From Pirellulales bacterium (lineage in GTDB: Bacteria > Planctomycetota > Planctomycetia > Pirellulales > Thermoguttaceae), in the NCBI GenBank assembly GCA_016936015.1, contig JAFGPV010000124.1:1-50849 (forward strand): a stretch of DNA of 50,849 bases, written 5' to 3'. A program made the position numbers and the translations under genes. Positions 50,777 to 50,849 of this stretch are shown piece by piece; position 1 is the stretch's first letter; each line of letters starts with the position of its first letter. The notes below the pieces were generated by a model. That model made no database searches. It was not told where the DNA came from and saw only the letters and a list, made by a program, of their open reading frames with translations.

Positions 50777-50849
50777 CTTAGGTTTACCCACAATTTTGAT
50801 ATTCAAAAATTGACGCAGATTCAATCATCGCTTGGAGTTTCGTCCATCC

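Overview
The window looks like part of a planctomycete chromosome, most likely a Pirellulales-like or uncultured lineage. The evidence is the gene families present, a high G+C content, very long secreted proteins, PQQ-type propeller proteins, alpha/alpha-toroid (prenyltransferase/squalene-oxidase-like) proteins, a Ser/Thr kinase with a C-terminal membrane anchor, and many families of paired palindromic intergenic repeats. I saw no phage genes, CRISPR array or transposase.

Region 1 (245-25678, all on the minus strand, read right to left) is a long envelope gene cluster. It starts with a giant propeller/TPR protein (20891-25678) and a toroid protein (19709-20740). A Bat-like set follows: MoxR AAA+ ATPase, DUF58 protein, BatA/vWA membrane protein, a second vWA membrane protein, a large DUF4175-like membrane protein and two coiled-coil secreted proteins. 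An NPCBM-domain protein comes next. The cluster ends with three tandem HtrA-like trypsin/PDZ proteins, of which only the first keeps a His-Asp-Ser triad, and a small membrane protein.

Region 2 (about 25.7-31.5 kb, mostly plus strand) holds an HU-like DNA-binding protein with its own terminator, a Maf pyrophosphatase on the minus strand, an RluA-type pseudouridine synthase, a Ser/Thr kinase, an unknown secreted protein and a TadG-like protein.

Region 3 (31549-44039, minus strand) is a probable eight-gene operon behind a strong sigma70-type promoter (44114-44142). Its order is toroid/HEAT protein, TonB-like single-span protein, TolQ/ExbB, ExbD, zinc-ribbon ExbD, propeller/TPR membrane protein, TPR plus family-5 solute-binding protein, and an unknown secreted protein. 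It is the best candidate here for an undescribed system: a proton-driven trans-envelope machine with an associated propeller and a binding protein that has no ABC permease beside it.

Region 4 (44.3-50.8 kb) holds tRNA-Phe(GAA) with a consensus promoter, a SAM methyltransferase 11 nt behind it, a secreted protein whose reading frame continues 49 codons past an in-frame UGA, a small unknown protein, a YihY/BrkB membrane protein and a duplicated ABC-2-like permease.

A second theme is repeats. At least ten families of short paired palindromes or short direct-repeat tracts fill the gaps. Several lie inside genes and are translated in frame, often next to a signal peptide or just after an ATGA stop/start overlap. 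All functional statements come from reading motifs by eye; no database search was run.
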